Source of the DNA: Tetragenococcus halophilus
GTDB lineage: Bacteria > Bacillota > Bacilli > Lactobacillales > Enterococcaceae
Direction of reading: 5' to 3'
Length of the DNA: 64,000 nucleotides
Assembly: GCF_021474685.1 (NCBI RefSeq)
Contig: NZ_JAKEIT010000001.1
Location: forward strand, 123,915-187,914
Position numbers and translations under genes: made by a program. Below are positions 46,660 to 58,087 of the stretch, piece after piece. How positions within the stretch are numbered: the first letter of the stretch is position 1; the number at the start of each line of letters is the position of its first letter. The notes below the pieces were generated by a model, which saw nothing but the letters and a program-made list of their open reading frames with translations, was not told the DNA's origin and did not search any database.

Positions 46660-48388
46660 CTACTTCACCAAATCCTTTCGTTTGTGCTTCATAAATTTCC
46701 TGATAGATAGCACTCGTTTGTAATAATTGACTATGCGTGCCTACATCGGTAATCTCTCCGTTATCAAGAACCAGGATTTTATCAGCATCTTGTACAGAAG
46801 TAATCCGCTGAGCAACAATGAACTTTGTTGTATCAGGTAATTTTGTCCTAAATGTCTCCAAAATTCTAGACTCAGTCTTGGTATCCACAGCACTTGTTGA
46901 ATCATCCAAAATTAAGATTTTTGGTTGTTTCAGTAATGCACGGGCAATACATAAACGTTGTCTTTGTCCCCCTGAAACATTTGAACCTCCCTGTTCAATA
47001 TACGTTTGATAGCCATCAGGAAGTTCCTGGATAAATTCGTCCGCTTGAGCCATAACACAAGCATTTCTAACTTCTTGCTCTGTAGCTTCAGGGTTTCCCC
47101 AACGAATATTTTCCATAATTGTTCCTGAAAACAATACATTATTTTGTAAAACGACACCGATATTTTGCCTAAGCGTATCCATATCATAGTCGCGCACATC
47201 TCTACCTGCAAGCTCGACTTGTCCATCTGTTACGTCATATAAACGTGGAATCAATTGTACTAATGTAGTCTTAGAACTTCCTGTACCTCCTACGATGCCG
47301 AGCGTCTCGCCCGTTTCAACAGAAAAAGAAATATCTTTTAGTACACGATGATTTAAAGCCGTTGGATATTGAAAAAAGACATGATGAAAACGAACACGAC
47401 CATCGGTAACCCTTGTTAGTGCCACATCATTATTTTTTAAGTCACTTTCTTCTTCCATAACCGCCACCACCCGCTCTGCAGAAGCCCGGGAAATTAAAAA
47501 CATAACGAATACCATAGAAAACATATTCAAGCTGATTAAAATTTGAAAGGTATAAACAAATAAACTGGACAATTCTCCAGTGGACATCGTTTGTCCAACG
47601 ATTAAGTGGGCACCCACCCATGAAATAAGCAGAATACAAATATAAGCAGTCGATTGCATAAGCGGTTGATTAAATGCTAGTAATTTCTCCGCTTTTGAAA
47701 ATCGTTTATAAACGATTTGTGAAATATTCTGAAATTTTTGTATTTCAAATGCTTGACGTACATAAGACTTTACTACCCGTATACCATGTAAATTTTCCTG
47801 TACGATATTATTTAAATGGTCATAACTTCGAAAAACTCGCTCAAAAATAGGATGGACTTTGCGCCCGATAAAAATAAGGATCCCCGCTAAAAATGGTGCT
47901 ATACCAATAAAAATCAATACCATATTAGGATTGATCAAAGCGGACATAATGATAGCAAAACTAAATTGGACCGGACTTTTAATCATAATACGTACCAACA
48001 TTTGATAAGCATTTTGTAAATTCGTTACATCTGTTGTCATCCGTGTAATTAAACTAGGAGCTGTAAATTTATCAATATTGGAAAAAGAAAATTTTTGCAC
48101 ATTAAAAAATAAGGTTCTACGTAAGTTTTTAGCAAAACCTGCGGATGCAATGGCCGCATACCTTCCCGATAAAGCACCAATAAACAATCCTAATAATGCT
48201 AATAAAATTAACAAAACACCAAGTTGCCAAACAACTGAAGTTCGCCCTTGTGAGATGCCTTCATCAATAATAATAGCCATCAAAGTTGGAATTAAAATTT
48301 CTATAAATGATTCAAAAATAACCAGGAACATACTAAGTGCTGTCGCCTTTTTATATTCCTCTACGCAACTTAAAAGTTTTTTTACCAT
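46649..48388 (-). CDS. ABC exporter half-transporter, degenerate-site subunit with altered Walker A
   Basis: A 579-residue half-transporter starting at ATG 48388 eight bases after AAGGAG. The membrane domain (six helices, to about residue 310) is followed by an ATPase domain with signature VSGGQRQR and Walker B ILILDDSTS, where Asp replaces the catalytic Glu. Walker A reads GGTGSSKTT: the glycine before the lysine is replaced by serine, unlike the GSGKS or GAGKT of the other exporter subunits in this window. It pairs with the next gene. Confidence 0.88.
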   Translation of the reverse strand: MVKKLLSCVEEYKKATALSMFLVIFESFIEILIPTLMAIIIDEGISQGRTSVVWQLGVLLILLALLGLFIGALSGRYAAIASAGFAKNLRRTLFFNVQKFSFSNIDKFTAPSLITRMTTDVTNLQNAYQMLVRIMIKSPVQFSFAIIMSALINPNMVLIFIGIAPFLAGILIFIGRKVHPIFERVFRSYDHLNNIVQENLHGIRVVKSYVRQAFEIQKFQNISQIVYKRFSKAEKLLAFNQPLMQSTAYICILLISWVGAHLIVGQTMSTGELSSLFVYTFQILISLNMFSMVFVMFLISRASAERVVAVMEEESDLKNNDVALTRVTDGRVRFHHVFFQYPTALNHRVLKDISFSVETGETLGIVGGTGSSKTTLVQLIPRLYDVTDGQVELAGRDVRDYDMDTLRQNIGVVLQNNVLFSGTIMENIRWGNPEATEQEVRNACVMAQADEFIQELPDGYQTYIEQGGSNVSGGQRQRLCIARALLKQPKILILDDSTSAVDTKTESRILETFRTKLPDTTKFIVAQRITSVQDADKILVLDNGEITDVGTHSQLLQTSAIYQEIYEAQTKGFGEVDAK

Positions 48389-48554
48389 AGGCAGTACTCC
48401 TTCAACTATTAACAAATACAGTTAATCTATTATAGCAAAAAATAAAGCGGTTCCTAAAATAAATATAAAATTTTATGTATTGTTTACATAACTTCCACAA
48501 AATTAACCATTACATACTTACTACTTTGTTTTTACTTTAGTAACCATAAGTTAA

Positions 48555-48612
48555 ACTTAAAAAGCCGAAAAATGTCACTTGATGTAGACAAGATGGCCTT
48601 TTTCGGCTATTT
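48555..48612 (-). terminator. Terminator of the sirtuin gene
   Basis: A 10-bp stem AGCCGAAAAA/TTTTTCGGCT (48599-48608 with 48563-48572) with a T tail on the minus strand. Confidence 0.8.
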
Positions 48613-48650
48613 TGAAAAAATATATGATTTTGTAAAAGTACCTTTTACTG

Positions 48651-49355
48651 TTAGCCAACTTCCACTTGTTCAAATTCTTTTACCGCATCATCTGTGATCA
48701 TTTTTCCATTTGCTGGTAAAGAAATCGGGTCCCGATTGACTGCTAACATTGTTGCATTAGGTGAAGCATATTGAATCAAACTTGCAAAAGGAAATACGAC
48801 AAAAGAAGTTCCCACTACAACGATCAAATCAGCTTCACTGATTGCTTTTACAGCTTTTTCAATTTTTTGTGTATCAATAGCTTCCTCATATAATACAATA
48901 TTAGTACGTAATATGCCACCGCAATTTTTATGATACATGCTTGCTAAGTATTCTTCCATAGTAGCACTACGTCCACATTTTTGACAGTAAATATGAGAAA
49001 TATCGCCATGAAATTCAACTAAATGTTGCGGATCTGTACCAGCTGCCAAGTGTAATCCGTCTACATTTTGAGTAATAATATCAGTATTACCTTTTTGTGT
49101 AAAACTTGCCATTTTTTCATGAATAACATTTGGCTCAGCGTCAGGATGGATCATATTATTTATAACAAAATCATAGTGCTTTTCTGGTTCGTTGATCAAA
49201 CAAGCATGACTTAACAAATATTCTGGAGACCCTCCTGTAGAATATAATCCATTTTTTGAACGATAATCTGGAATACCAGAAGCGGTAGAAACACCTGCTC
49301 CAGTCAAAAATACCACTTTATTTGCTGCATGCAATAAATCATTTAATTCACTCAT
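48651..49355 (-). CDS. Sir2-family NAD-dependent protein deacylase
   Basis: A 234-residue sirtuin. NAD-binding GAGVSTASGIPDYRS, the TQNVDGLH catalytic segment with the FHG histidine, VVVGTSFVVFPFASL and a final AVNRDP are present. The zinc module has CQKC and then HKNC, so the third ligand position is His where many sirtuins have Cys. It starts at 49355. It lies downstream of sufU but behind the suf terminator, so it is probably a separate unit. It occupies the place where sufB is usually found. Confidence 0.9.
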   Translation of the reverse strand: MSELNDLLHAANKVVFLTGAGVSTASGIPDYRSKNGLYSTGGSPEYLLSHACLINEPEKHYDFVINNMIHPDAEPNVIHEKMASFTQKGNTDIITQNVDGLHLAAGTDPQHLVEFHGDISHIYCQKCGRSATMEEYLASMYHKNCGGILRTNIVLYEEAIDTQKIEKAVKAISEADLIVVVGTSFVVFPFASLIQYASPNATMLAVNRDPISLPANGKMITDDAVKEFEQVEVG

Positions 49356-49401
49356 CTCTTAAGCCTCCTTAAATCCAGTTTATCATTTTCATTTTGCATG
49401 T

Positions 49402-49440
49402 ACAAAAAACACACAAGCTATAACGTTCTTGTGTGTTTAT
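49402..49440 (-). terminator. Terminator after sufU
   Basis: An 11-bp stem AAACACACAAG/CTTGTGTGTTT (49407-49417 with 49428-49438) followed by T residues. It ends the suf operon right after sufU. Confidence 0.85.
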
Positions 49441-49465
49441 GATAATAAGCTATGGACCGATTATT

Positions 49466-52450
<2,985 letters not shown>

Positions 52451-52464
52451 ATCACTTGACCTCC

Positions 52465-53238
52465 TTACGCTTCTTCTTCCTGATATTCAATACCCAATTC
52501 TTTGCTAATACCTGAATAGCCTTCATTTTCCAAGCGTTTTGCCAGTTCCGCATCCCCAGTCAAAGCAATTTTCCCATCCATCATAATATGTACAACATCA
52601 GGTGTAATATAGTTTAACAACCTTTGGTAGTGAGTAATGATCAAAGCGCCAAAGTTTCCTCCTCGCATAGCATTTACGCCTTTAGCAACCACTTTTAACG
52701 CATCGATATCAAGCCCGGAATCGATTTCATCTAGAACCGCAAAAGTGGGTTCTAACATCAAAAGTTGTAAAATCTCATTACGTTTTTTCTCCCCACCAGA
52801 AAAGCCTTCATTCAAATAACGCTCCGTCATTTCTTCAGGCATATTCAATAATTTCATCGTCTTGTCCAATTTTTTTATAAATTGCATAACTGAAATCTGA
52901 TCTTCTTCTGCGCGTTTGGCGTTAATTGAAGCTCTCATAAATTCGGCGTTTGTGATACCTGGGATTTCACTAGGATACTGCATGGCTAAAAATAGGCCTA
53001 AACGTGCTCGCTCGTCTACGTCCATTTCTAAAACATTTTGACCATCGTATAGGACTTCTCCTTGGGTAACTTCATAGTGAGGATTTCCCATGATAGCAGC
53101 TGATAGCGTGGATTTTCCAGTACCATTAGGTCCCATAATTGCATGAACTTCGCCTGTATTAAGAGTAAGATCGACCCCTTTTAAAATTTCTTTATCTTCA
53201 ATAGATACATGTAAATTTTTTATCTCTAAAACGGACAT
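52465..53238 (-). CDS. sufC: Fe-S assembly ATPase SufC
   Basis: A 257-residue ABC-type ATPase of the SUF scaffold. Walker A is GPNGTGKST, the signature FSGGEKKRNEI, Walker B AVLDEIDSGLD, and the H-loop ITHYQRLL. The start is ATG 53238 seven bases after GGAGGG; the longer frame to 53301 runs over the promoter. It is the first gene of the suf operon. Confidence 0.95.
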   Translation of the reverse strand: MSVLEIKNLHVSIEDKEILKGVDLTLNTGEVHAIMGPNGTGKSTLSAAIMGNPHYEVTQGEVLYDGQNVLEMDVDERARLGLFLAMQYPSEIPGITNAEFMRASINAKRAEEDQISVMQFIKKLDKTMKLLNMPEEMTERYLNEGFSGGEKKRNEILQLLMLEPTFAVLDEIDSGLDIDALKVVAKGVNAMRGGNFGALIITHYQRLLNYITPDVVHIMMDGKIALTGDAELAKRLENEGYSGISKELGIEYQEEEA

Positions 53239-53272
53239 TAATTTCCCTCCAAATTCTTTCCTATTCTTATTC

Positions 53273-53301
53273 ATTGTAGACCAATTGTGAATAAAGTTCA
53301 A
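53273..53301 (-). promoter_or_regulatory. Promoter of the suf operon
   Basis: TTGAAC (53301-53296) and TACAAT (53278-53273) with a 17-base spacer, about 35 bases before the sufC start. Confidence 0.65.
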
Positions 53302-53412
53302 ATGCTAATCCTAATTAATTTTTGATTTTGCAAAACTATTTTTTGTTTTGAGTTAAATCCTTAGAAAAATCCATTTATTTTGTTATACTTTATATAAAAG
53401 GAGGCGATTTCA

Positions 53413-53871
53413 ATGAGATATCATTTGGAACCAGTCACTCAAAATAATTGGCATAAAATCATCCAATTATCCGTTGCACCTGAACAAGAAGAATTGATCG
53501 AAGATAATGCTGAATCTCTGTTAGAAGCTGCTTATGATTCATCCTATGCCTGGACACCGATTGCATTGTGTGTGGACAACCAAATTGTCGGTTTTGCTAT
53601 GATTGGAGCAGAAGATAAACAAAATCGGACAATTTTATTTGATCGTTTTATGATTGATCATAACGAACAAAAGAAAGGTTACGGACATGCCCTTTTCCAA
53701 GCAGTATTAACTTATTTAGAAGATCGCTTTAAAGTAGATCATATCTATATTCGTGTTCATCAAAAAAACGAACAAGCAATTCCTTTTTATGAGTCGTTCA
53801 ATTTCGAACTAACAGGACAAAAAGATCCTAAAACAGGTAAAAAGCTAATGTGGCGTAAAGTTCAACGGTGA
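53413..53871 (+). CDS. GNAT N-acetyltransferase
   Basis: A 152-residue acetyltransferase resembling spermine/diamine acetyltransferases of the BltD type. The acetyl-CoA region is FMIDHNEQKKGYGHALFQ near residues 77-94, followed by VHQKNEQAIPFYESFNFELTG, where an Asn and Tyr complete the fold. It starts at 53413 behind AAAGGAGG. Polyamine acetylation is the closest match; the acceptor is not certain. Confidence 0.85.
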   Translation: MRYHLEPVTQNNWHKIIQLSVAPEQEELIEDNAESLLEAAYDSSYAWTPIALCVDNQIVGFAMIGAEDKQNRTILFDRFMIDHNEQKKGYGHALFQAVLTYLEDRFKVDHIYIRVHQKNEQAIPFYESFNFELTGQKDPKTGKKLMWRKVQR

Positions 53872-53873
53872 TA

Positions 53874-53932
53874 AAAAAGCTGAGACAACTTAACATCATT
53901 TAATGAATATTAAGCTATCTCAGCTTTTTGTA
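53874..53932. terminator. Bidirectional terminator
   Basis: A stem AAAAAGCTGAGA/TCTCAGCTTTTT with a long loop between the converging acetyltransferase and zinc-ribbon genes. Confidence 0.75.
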
Positions 53933-53949
53933 ATTATTTAAAGCATAAC

Positions 53950-54360
53950 TTATACTTTTTTAGTAAACTGATGACGACATTGAGAACAAGTTACCTTGAT
54001 CTTACCTCTGCCTTTGGGCGCTCGCAAGGCTTTCTTACATTCTGGACAATGAAAATAAGTATATGTTTTACGATTTTGAAAAGCTTCTTTCCTTAGACGA
54101 AAGAAGTTTTTTATTTTATTTTTCCAACGTAAATATCTCTGATTTTCATTTGAACGTACATAAATACGTTTGGAGAAGAAACGGTAATAAACAATAACCA
54201 ATAGCAGTAACGGAAGTAAATTCATTAATGGGATCGTAATAAACACATTAAAAATGATTAACACCGCTGTTAAAATAAGTAAGGTTTTATTTAACGGATC
54301 GAACACACCGTACCTTCCTCGCATGAACTGAATAATTTTATTTTGCCAATTTGAACGCAT
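53950..54360 (-). CDS. Membrane protein with C-terminal zinc ribbon
   Basis: A 136-residue protein. Two hydrophobic segments (about residues 27-40 and 42-60, LLILTAVLIIFNVFITIPLMNLLPLL region) are followed by a basic stretch and a CPEC...CSQC zinc ribbon at the C-terminus (residues 107-130). It starts at 54360, behind pnp and its terminator. Similar small membrane zinc-ribbon proteins are common in enterococci, function unknown. Confidence 0.75.
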   Translation of the reverse strand: MRSNWQNKIIQFMRGRYGVFDPLNKTLLILTAVLIIFNVFITIPLMNLLPLLLLVIVYYRFFSKRIYVRSNENQRYLRWKNKIKNFFRLRKEAFQNRKTYTYFHCPECKKALRAPKGRGKIKVTCSQCRHQFTKKV

Positions 54361-54391
54361 TTACCATTCCTCCTTTCTCTATTATTATCTT

Positions 54392-54440
54392 TAAAAAATA
54401 CCTTATAAGCAAACCAGAATCGCTTATAAGGTATTTTTAA
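54392..54440 (-). terminator. Terminator of pnp
   Basis: A 17-bp perfect stem (54394-54410 with 54422-54438) with T run. Confidence 0.9.
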
Positions 54441-54447
54441 GTTTCAA

Positions 54448-56595
54448 TTATTTGTTAGTACTCTTACTGTCTTTTTTTTCATCTGTCTTCTCATCATCTT
54501 TTAACATCGCTTTTCTTGAAAGATTGATGCGTCCTTGTTTGTCAATTTCAGTTACTTTGACAAGTACTTCGTCACCTACATGAAGAACGTCTTCTACTTT
54601 ATTGATACGTTCATTTGCAATTTGCGAAATGTGAACTAAACCGTCTTTTCCTTTAGCAATATTAACAAAAGCTCCAAATTTTTCAATTCGAACAACTTTT
54701 CCTAAATAAACTTCTCCCGGCTTGATTTCTTTGGTCAAGTCTTTAATAATTCCACTTGCTTTTTTAATCATTTCAGCGTCTGAAGAAGCAATGGACACAT
54801 TACCCTCTTGATCAATGTCAATTTTAACGCCGGTCTCATCTATAATACCGTTGATAACGTCGCCGCCTTTACCGATAACATCTTTGATTTTTTCAGGATC
54901 AATAGACATCATTTCGATTTTCGGCGCATAAGGGCTCAATTCTTCTTTTGGTTGAGCAATCGTTGATGTTAATTGTTGTAAAATTTCCATTCGCGCTTGT
55001 TTCGCTTGAGCTAAAGCTTCACGTAGGATTTGTTCAGTGATTCCTTGAATTTTGATATCCATTTGTAAAGCAGTGATACCATCTTTAGTTCCGGCAACTT
55101 TAAAGTCCATATCTCCTAAGTGATCTTCCATGCCTTGAATGTCAGTCAAAATCGTATAATTTTCACCATCTGATACAAGTCCCATCGCAATACCAGCAAC
55201 AGGTGCTTTAATAGGTACACCTGCATCCATTAATGCTAAGGTTCCAGCACAAATACTTGCTTGTGAAGAAGAACCATTAGATTCTAAAACTTCTGCAACT
55301 AAACGAATAGTATAAGGAAATTCTGCTTCACTTGGGATAATTTGCGACAATGCTCGTTCCCCTAGTGCACCATGACCAATTTCTCGGCGACCTGGAGAAC
55401 CTGCGCGCCCCGTTGAACCTACGCTATATTTAGGGAAATTATAGTGGTGGATGAAACGTTTAGATTCTTCTACACCTAAACCATCGATCACTTGATGTTC
55501 ACCCAAAGGCGCTAATGTACAAGCTGATAAAGCTTGCGTTTGTCCACGAGTAAATAAACCAGATCCATGAGCTCGTGGTAATAAACCAGTTTCGGAAGAA
55601 AGCGCGCGAATTTCATCAACTTTTCTACCATCAGGACGTATTTTATCAATGGTTATGAGTTCACGAACGACATCTTTTTCTAAGTCTTCAGCAATTTGAT
55701 TTACTTCTTGGGCCAGATGATCACTAGCTTCTTCTTCTAATGCTGCGATTTGCTCTTCATAAGCTTCTTTAACAATCGTTTTTACATTTTCAATTTCATC
55801 TTCACGCGCTAATTTTTCTTCTGTTAAAACTGCCGTTTTCATGGTTTCATAATAGCTATCATAAATGGCTTTTTGTAAATCTTCATCTACTTGTAATAAA
55901 GAAATATCCATTTTTTCTTTACCGCAACTTGCGGCTACTTCTTCTTCAAAAGCTACCAATTCTTGAATAGCTTCTTGCCCAAACATCAAAGCTCCTAGCA
56001 TATCTGCTTCAGTCACTTCTTGAGCACCTGATTCGACCATATTGATTGCTTCACTAGTACCAGCAACGGTTAAATCAATATCTGAATTTTCATGTTGTTC
56101 TACTGTTGGGTTTAAAATATATTCACCATTCACACGTCCAACTTCTACACCCGCAATAGGACCTTCAAATGGAATGTCAGAAATTGACAAAGCCAAAGAA
56201 GAACCTAGCATAGCTGCCATGGCCGGCGAACAATCTTGTTCCACACTCATAACAGTGTTTGTTACTTGTACTTCGTTACGGAAGCCTTCTGCAAACATTG
56301 GGCGAATGGGACGGTCAATTAACCGCGCAGTTAATGTTGCATCGGTACTAGGACGACCTTCTCTTTTTATAAAGCCTCCCGGAATCTTACCTACAGCGTA
56401 CATTTTTTCTTCATAATTGATAGTCAATGGGAAAAAATCCGTTCCCTTAGCCTCTTTTGAAGCCACAACTGCACTTAATACTACCGTTTCACCATAACGT
56501 ACTAAAACAGCGCCATTTGCCTGTTTGGCCAGTTGTCCAACTTCCACTTGTAGAGGACGTCCTCCCCAAGTTGTTTCAAAAACTTGTTTTGTCAT
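54448..56595 (-). CDS. pnp: Polynucleotide phosphorylase
   Basis: A 715-residue 3'-5' phosphorolytic exoribonuclease. Two RNase PH domains (the first from residue 1, the second around 310-530 with [14 protein letters not shown] and [24 protein letters not shown]), then a KH domain ([20 protein letters not shown]) and an S1 domain ([20 protein letters not shown]), and an acidic/basic tail. The true start is ATG 56595 behind AAGGAGAAG; 49 more codons in frame upstream are untranslated leader. The leader contains a long hairpin that may mediate autoregulation. Confidence 0.96.
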   Translation of the reverse strand: MTKQVFETTWGGRPLQVEVGQLAKQANGAVLVRYGETVVLSAVVASKEAKGTDFFPLTINYEEKMYAVGKIPGGFIKREGRPSTDATLTARLIDRPIRPMFAEGFRNEVQVTNTVMSVEQDCSPAMAAMLGSSLALSISDIPFEGPIAGVEVGRVNGEYILNPTVEQHENSDIDLTVAGTSEAINMVESGAQEVTEADMLGALMFGQEAIQELVAFEEEVAASCGKEKMDISLLQVDEDLQKAIYDSYYETMKTAVLTEEKLAREDEIENVKTIVKEAYEEQIAALEEEASDHLAQEVNQIAEDLEKDVVRELITIDKIRPDGRKVDEIRALSSETGLLPRAHGSGLFTRGQTQALSACTLAPLGEHQVIDGLGVEESKRFIHHYNFPKYSVGSTGRAGSPGRREIGHGALGERALSQIIPSEAEFPYTIRLVAEVLESNGSSSQASICAGTLALMDAGVPIKAPVAGIAMGLVSDGENYTILTDIQGMEDHLGDMDFKVAGTKDGITALQMDIKIQGITEQILREALAQAKQARMEILQQLTSTIAQPKEELSPYAPKIEMMSIDPEKIKDVIGKGGDVINGIIDETGVKIDIDQEGNVSIASSDAEMIKKASGIIKDLTKEIKPGEVYLGKVVRIEKFGAFVNIAKGKDGLVHISQIANERINKVEDVLHVGDEVLVKVTEIDKQGRINLSRKAMLKDDEKTDEKKDSKSTNK

Positions 56596-56627
56596 AACTT
56601 CTCCTTTTCCACTGTGTGTAGGGCTTG

Positions 56628-56681
56628 CTACTAAACAAATAAAAACATTGAAAATTTTCAGTGCTTTTATTTGGTTAGTAG
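56628..56681 (-). promoter_or_regulatory. Long hairpin in the pnp 5' leader
   Basis: A 54-base near-perfect palindrome. On the minus strand 27 positions face each other, with 24 Watson-Crick pairs, one G-U pair and two mismatches, centred on AAAATTTT. It lies between the promoter and the ribosome site. In E. coli a leader hairpin cut by RNase III lets PNPase repress its own synthesis; a parallel here is inferred. Confidence 0.75.
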
Positions 56682-56706
56682 TTAGATCAAGCCAACACTC
56701 ACAGCT

Positions 56707-56736
56707 TTTATAGTTTATTATTAATTTTACAGTAAA
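56707..56736 (-). promoter_or_regulatory. Putative promoter of pnp
   Basis: TTTACT (56736-56731) and TATAAA (56712-56707) with an 18-base spacer; the start would lie a few bases before the leader hairpin. Confidence 0.5.
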
Positions 56737-56780
56737 GACCATTTTAATTTCCTTAATGCTTTACCTTTGATTCAAAAGCA

Positions 56781-57175
56781 AAGGACACTACATCCGCTTT
56801 GCTCCTCTAGTACTGTTCATCACTTCGCTTATGCTTCGATCTCATCAAGGTCTAAGCGACAAGTCGCTAAGGCCTTGAAGGATCTGCTCTCAGCTCCCTC
56901 TGGTCGCTGAATCGCTGTGATTCGAATATTTCGGGCACTACGCCTCGCTTGCGCTCGCCCTAGTACTGTTCATCACTTCGCTTACGCTTCGATCTCATCA
57001 GGGTCTAAGCAACAAGTTGCTAAGGCCTTGAAGGATCTGCTCTCAGCTCCCCTCGGTCGCTAAGTCGCTGTGATTCGAATATTTCGGGCACTACGCCTCG
57101 CTTGCGCTCGCCCTAGTACTGTTCATCATCTGCTCTTAGCTCCCCTTGGTCGCTAAGTCGCAGTGATTCACAGCA
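56781..57175. repeat. Tandem copies of a GC-richer dispersed repeat
   Basis: Between rpsO and pnp the unit CACTACGCC...GCTC...CTAGTACTGTTCATCA...GGTCGCTGAATCGCTGTGATTC occurs at 56783, 56933 and 57086 (spacing about 150 and 153), with the third copy shortened to about 90 bases. The two long copies include a small hairpin (AGCGACaaGTCGCT / AGCAACaaGTTGCT). The short copy matches the element at 11380. No coding capacity is evident. Confidence 0.85.
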
Positions 57176-57208
57176 AAAAAGTGAGATCCAAAAGAACCCC
57201 ACTTTTCT
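57174..57208 (-). terminator. Terminator of rpsO
   Basis: A stem AAAAGTG/CACTTTT with a T run on the minus strand immediately after rpsO; the repeat element begins directly beyond it. Confidence 0.75.
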
Positions 57209-57219
57209 TTTTGTCTTGA

Positions 57220-57489
57220 TTAACGGCGTAATCCTAAAGCTTGGATCAATTCGCGGTAACGAGTAACATCTTTATTACGCAAATATGCTAAAAGGTTACG
57301 ACGATGTCCAATTTTTTTCATCAAACCACGACGTGAATGGTGATCCTTTTTATGTTCGCGAAGATGTTCATTCAATGAATTGATGTCTTCAGTCAAAACA
57401 GCGATTTGAACCTCTGGGGAACCAGTATCTCCTTCATGACGCGCAAATTTTTCGATGATTTCAGTCTTGCGTTCTTGTGAAATTGCCAT
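57220..57489 (-). CDS. rpsO: Ribosomal protein S15
   Basis: The 89-residue small-subunit protein that binds the 16S rRNA central domain. The sequence [24 protein letters not shown]... with [12 protein letters not shown] and [21 protein letters not shown] is fully conserved. ATG 57489 is chosen; the GTG three codons earlier lies within the GAGGTG ribosome site. It is followed by pnp on the same strand, as in many bacteria, but separated by a terminator and repeat array. Confidence 0.98.
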   Translation of the reverse strand: MAISQERKTEIIEKFARHEGDTGSPEVQIAVLTEDINSLNEHLREHKKDHHSRRGLMKKIGHRRNLLAYLRNKDVTRYRELIQALGLRR

Positions 57490-57585
57490 TTTCTTCACCT
57501 CTTTTTTTAATTATTCCTGTAACTGAGTAAAACGTTGGTGATTCGTCAAACTAAGAGACAGGCCATGCCTATAATAGACACAGGT
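57490..57585 (-). promoter_or_regulatory. rpsO leader, possible S15 autoregulatory RNA
   Basis: A leader of about 90 bases lies between the promoter and the start. It contains CCTGT segments that can pair with ACAGG near its end. S15 is known to repress its own mRNA in several bacteria through leader structures; I see only potential pairing here and cannot confirm the rRNA-like fold. Confidence 0.35.
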
Positions 57586-57587
57586 AC

Positions 57588-57616
57588 ACTTTACTTGATT
57601 CTAGCAAAAAAAGCAA
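57588..57616 (-). promoter_or_regulatory. Promoter of rpsO
   Basis: TTGCTT (57616-57611) and TAAAGT (57593-57588) with a 17-base spacer. Confidence 0.6.
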
Positions 57617-57748
57617 GTTTTACTTATTAAACTATTGCTGTAATTATTAAGAAAAGTTTCATATCTTTTGTGTTCTAATCCAAAAAGCTTGCATCATAGA
57701 AGAAAAACACTTAAAATCGAGTTTATCCAAAAAGAAATGAGGGATACT

Positions 57749-58039
57749 ATGCAATCAATTGCTATACAAGACTTCCGTTCATTACTTGAAGAATCTATTG
57801 CTATTTTGGATATTCGTGATAAAGGTGCTTATAAAGAAAATCATCTGGCTGGGGCAATTTCTATGCCAACCACCAGCCTGCCTAATCGTTTGAGCGAATT
57901 AGATAAAAATACAACTTATTACGTCCTTAGTCATTCTGGACGTCGCTCTGAAATTATCGCTGAGTTTTTAAACAACAATGGATTTCAAGCAATTCATGTC
58001 ATTGGCGGAATGAAAGCATTGAAAAAAGCTGCTGCTTAA
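57749..58039 (+). CDS. Single-domain rhodanese
   Basis: A 96-residue rhodanese-like protein. It has LLEESIAILDIRDKGAYKENHLAGA and PTTSLPNRLSEL, but the active-site loop reads LSHSGRRS: serine stands where the catalytic cysteine (CxxGxRS) is usually found. It may therefore lack sulfurtransferase activity. I choose ATG 57749 behind GAGGG; earlier in-frame starts lack a good site. Confidence 0.8.
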   Translation: MQSIAIQDFRSLLEESIAILDIRDKGAYKENHLAGAISMPTTSLPNRLSELDKNTTYYVLSHSGRRSEIIAEFLNNNGFQAIHVIGGMKALKKAAA

Positions 58040-58047
58040 ACTTAGTA

Positions 58048-58087
58048 GCCAAAAAAAGCGTTGCAGGAAACTGTAACGCTTTTTTTT
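58048..58087. terminator. Bidirectional terminator
   Basis: A stem AAAAAAAGCGTT...AACGCTTTTTTT between the converging rhodanese and AI-2E-family genes. Confidence 0.8.

Noticed and set aside
56596..56742. N-terminal extension of PNPase
   Set aside because: The family starts at [12 protein letters not shown], preceded by a strong ribosome site; the extension is the hairpin-containing leader.
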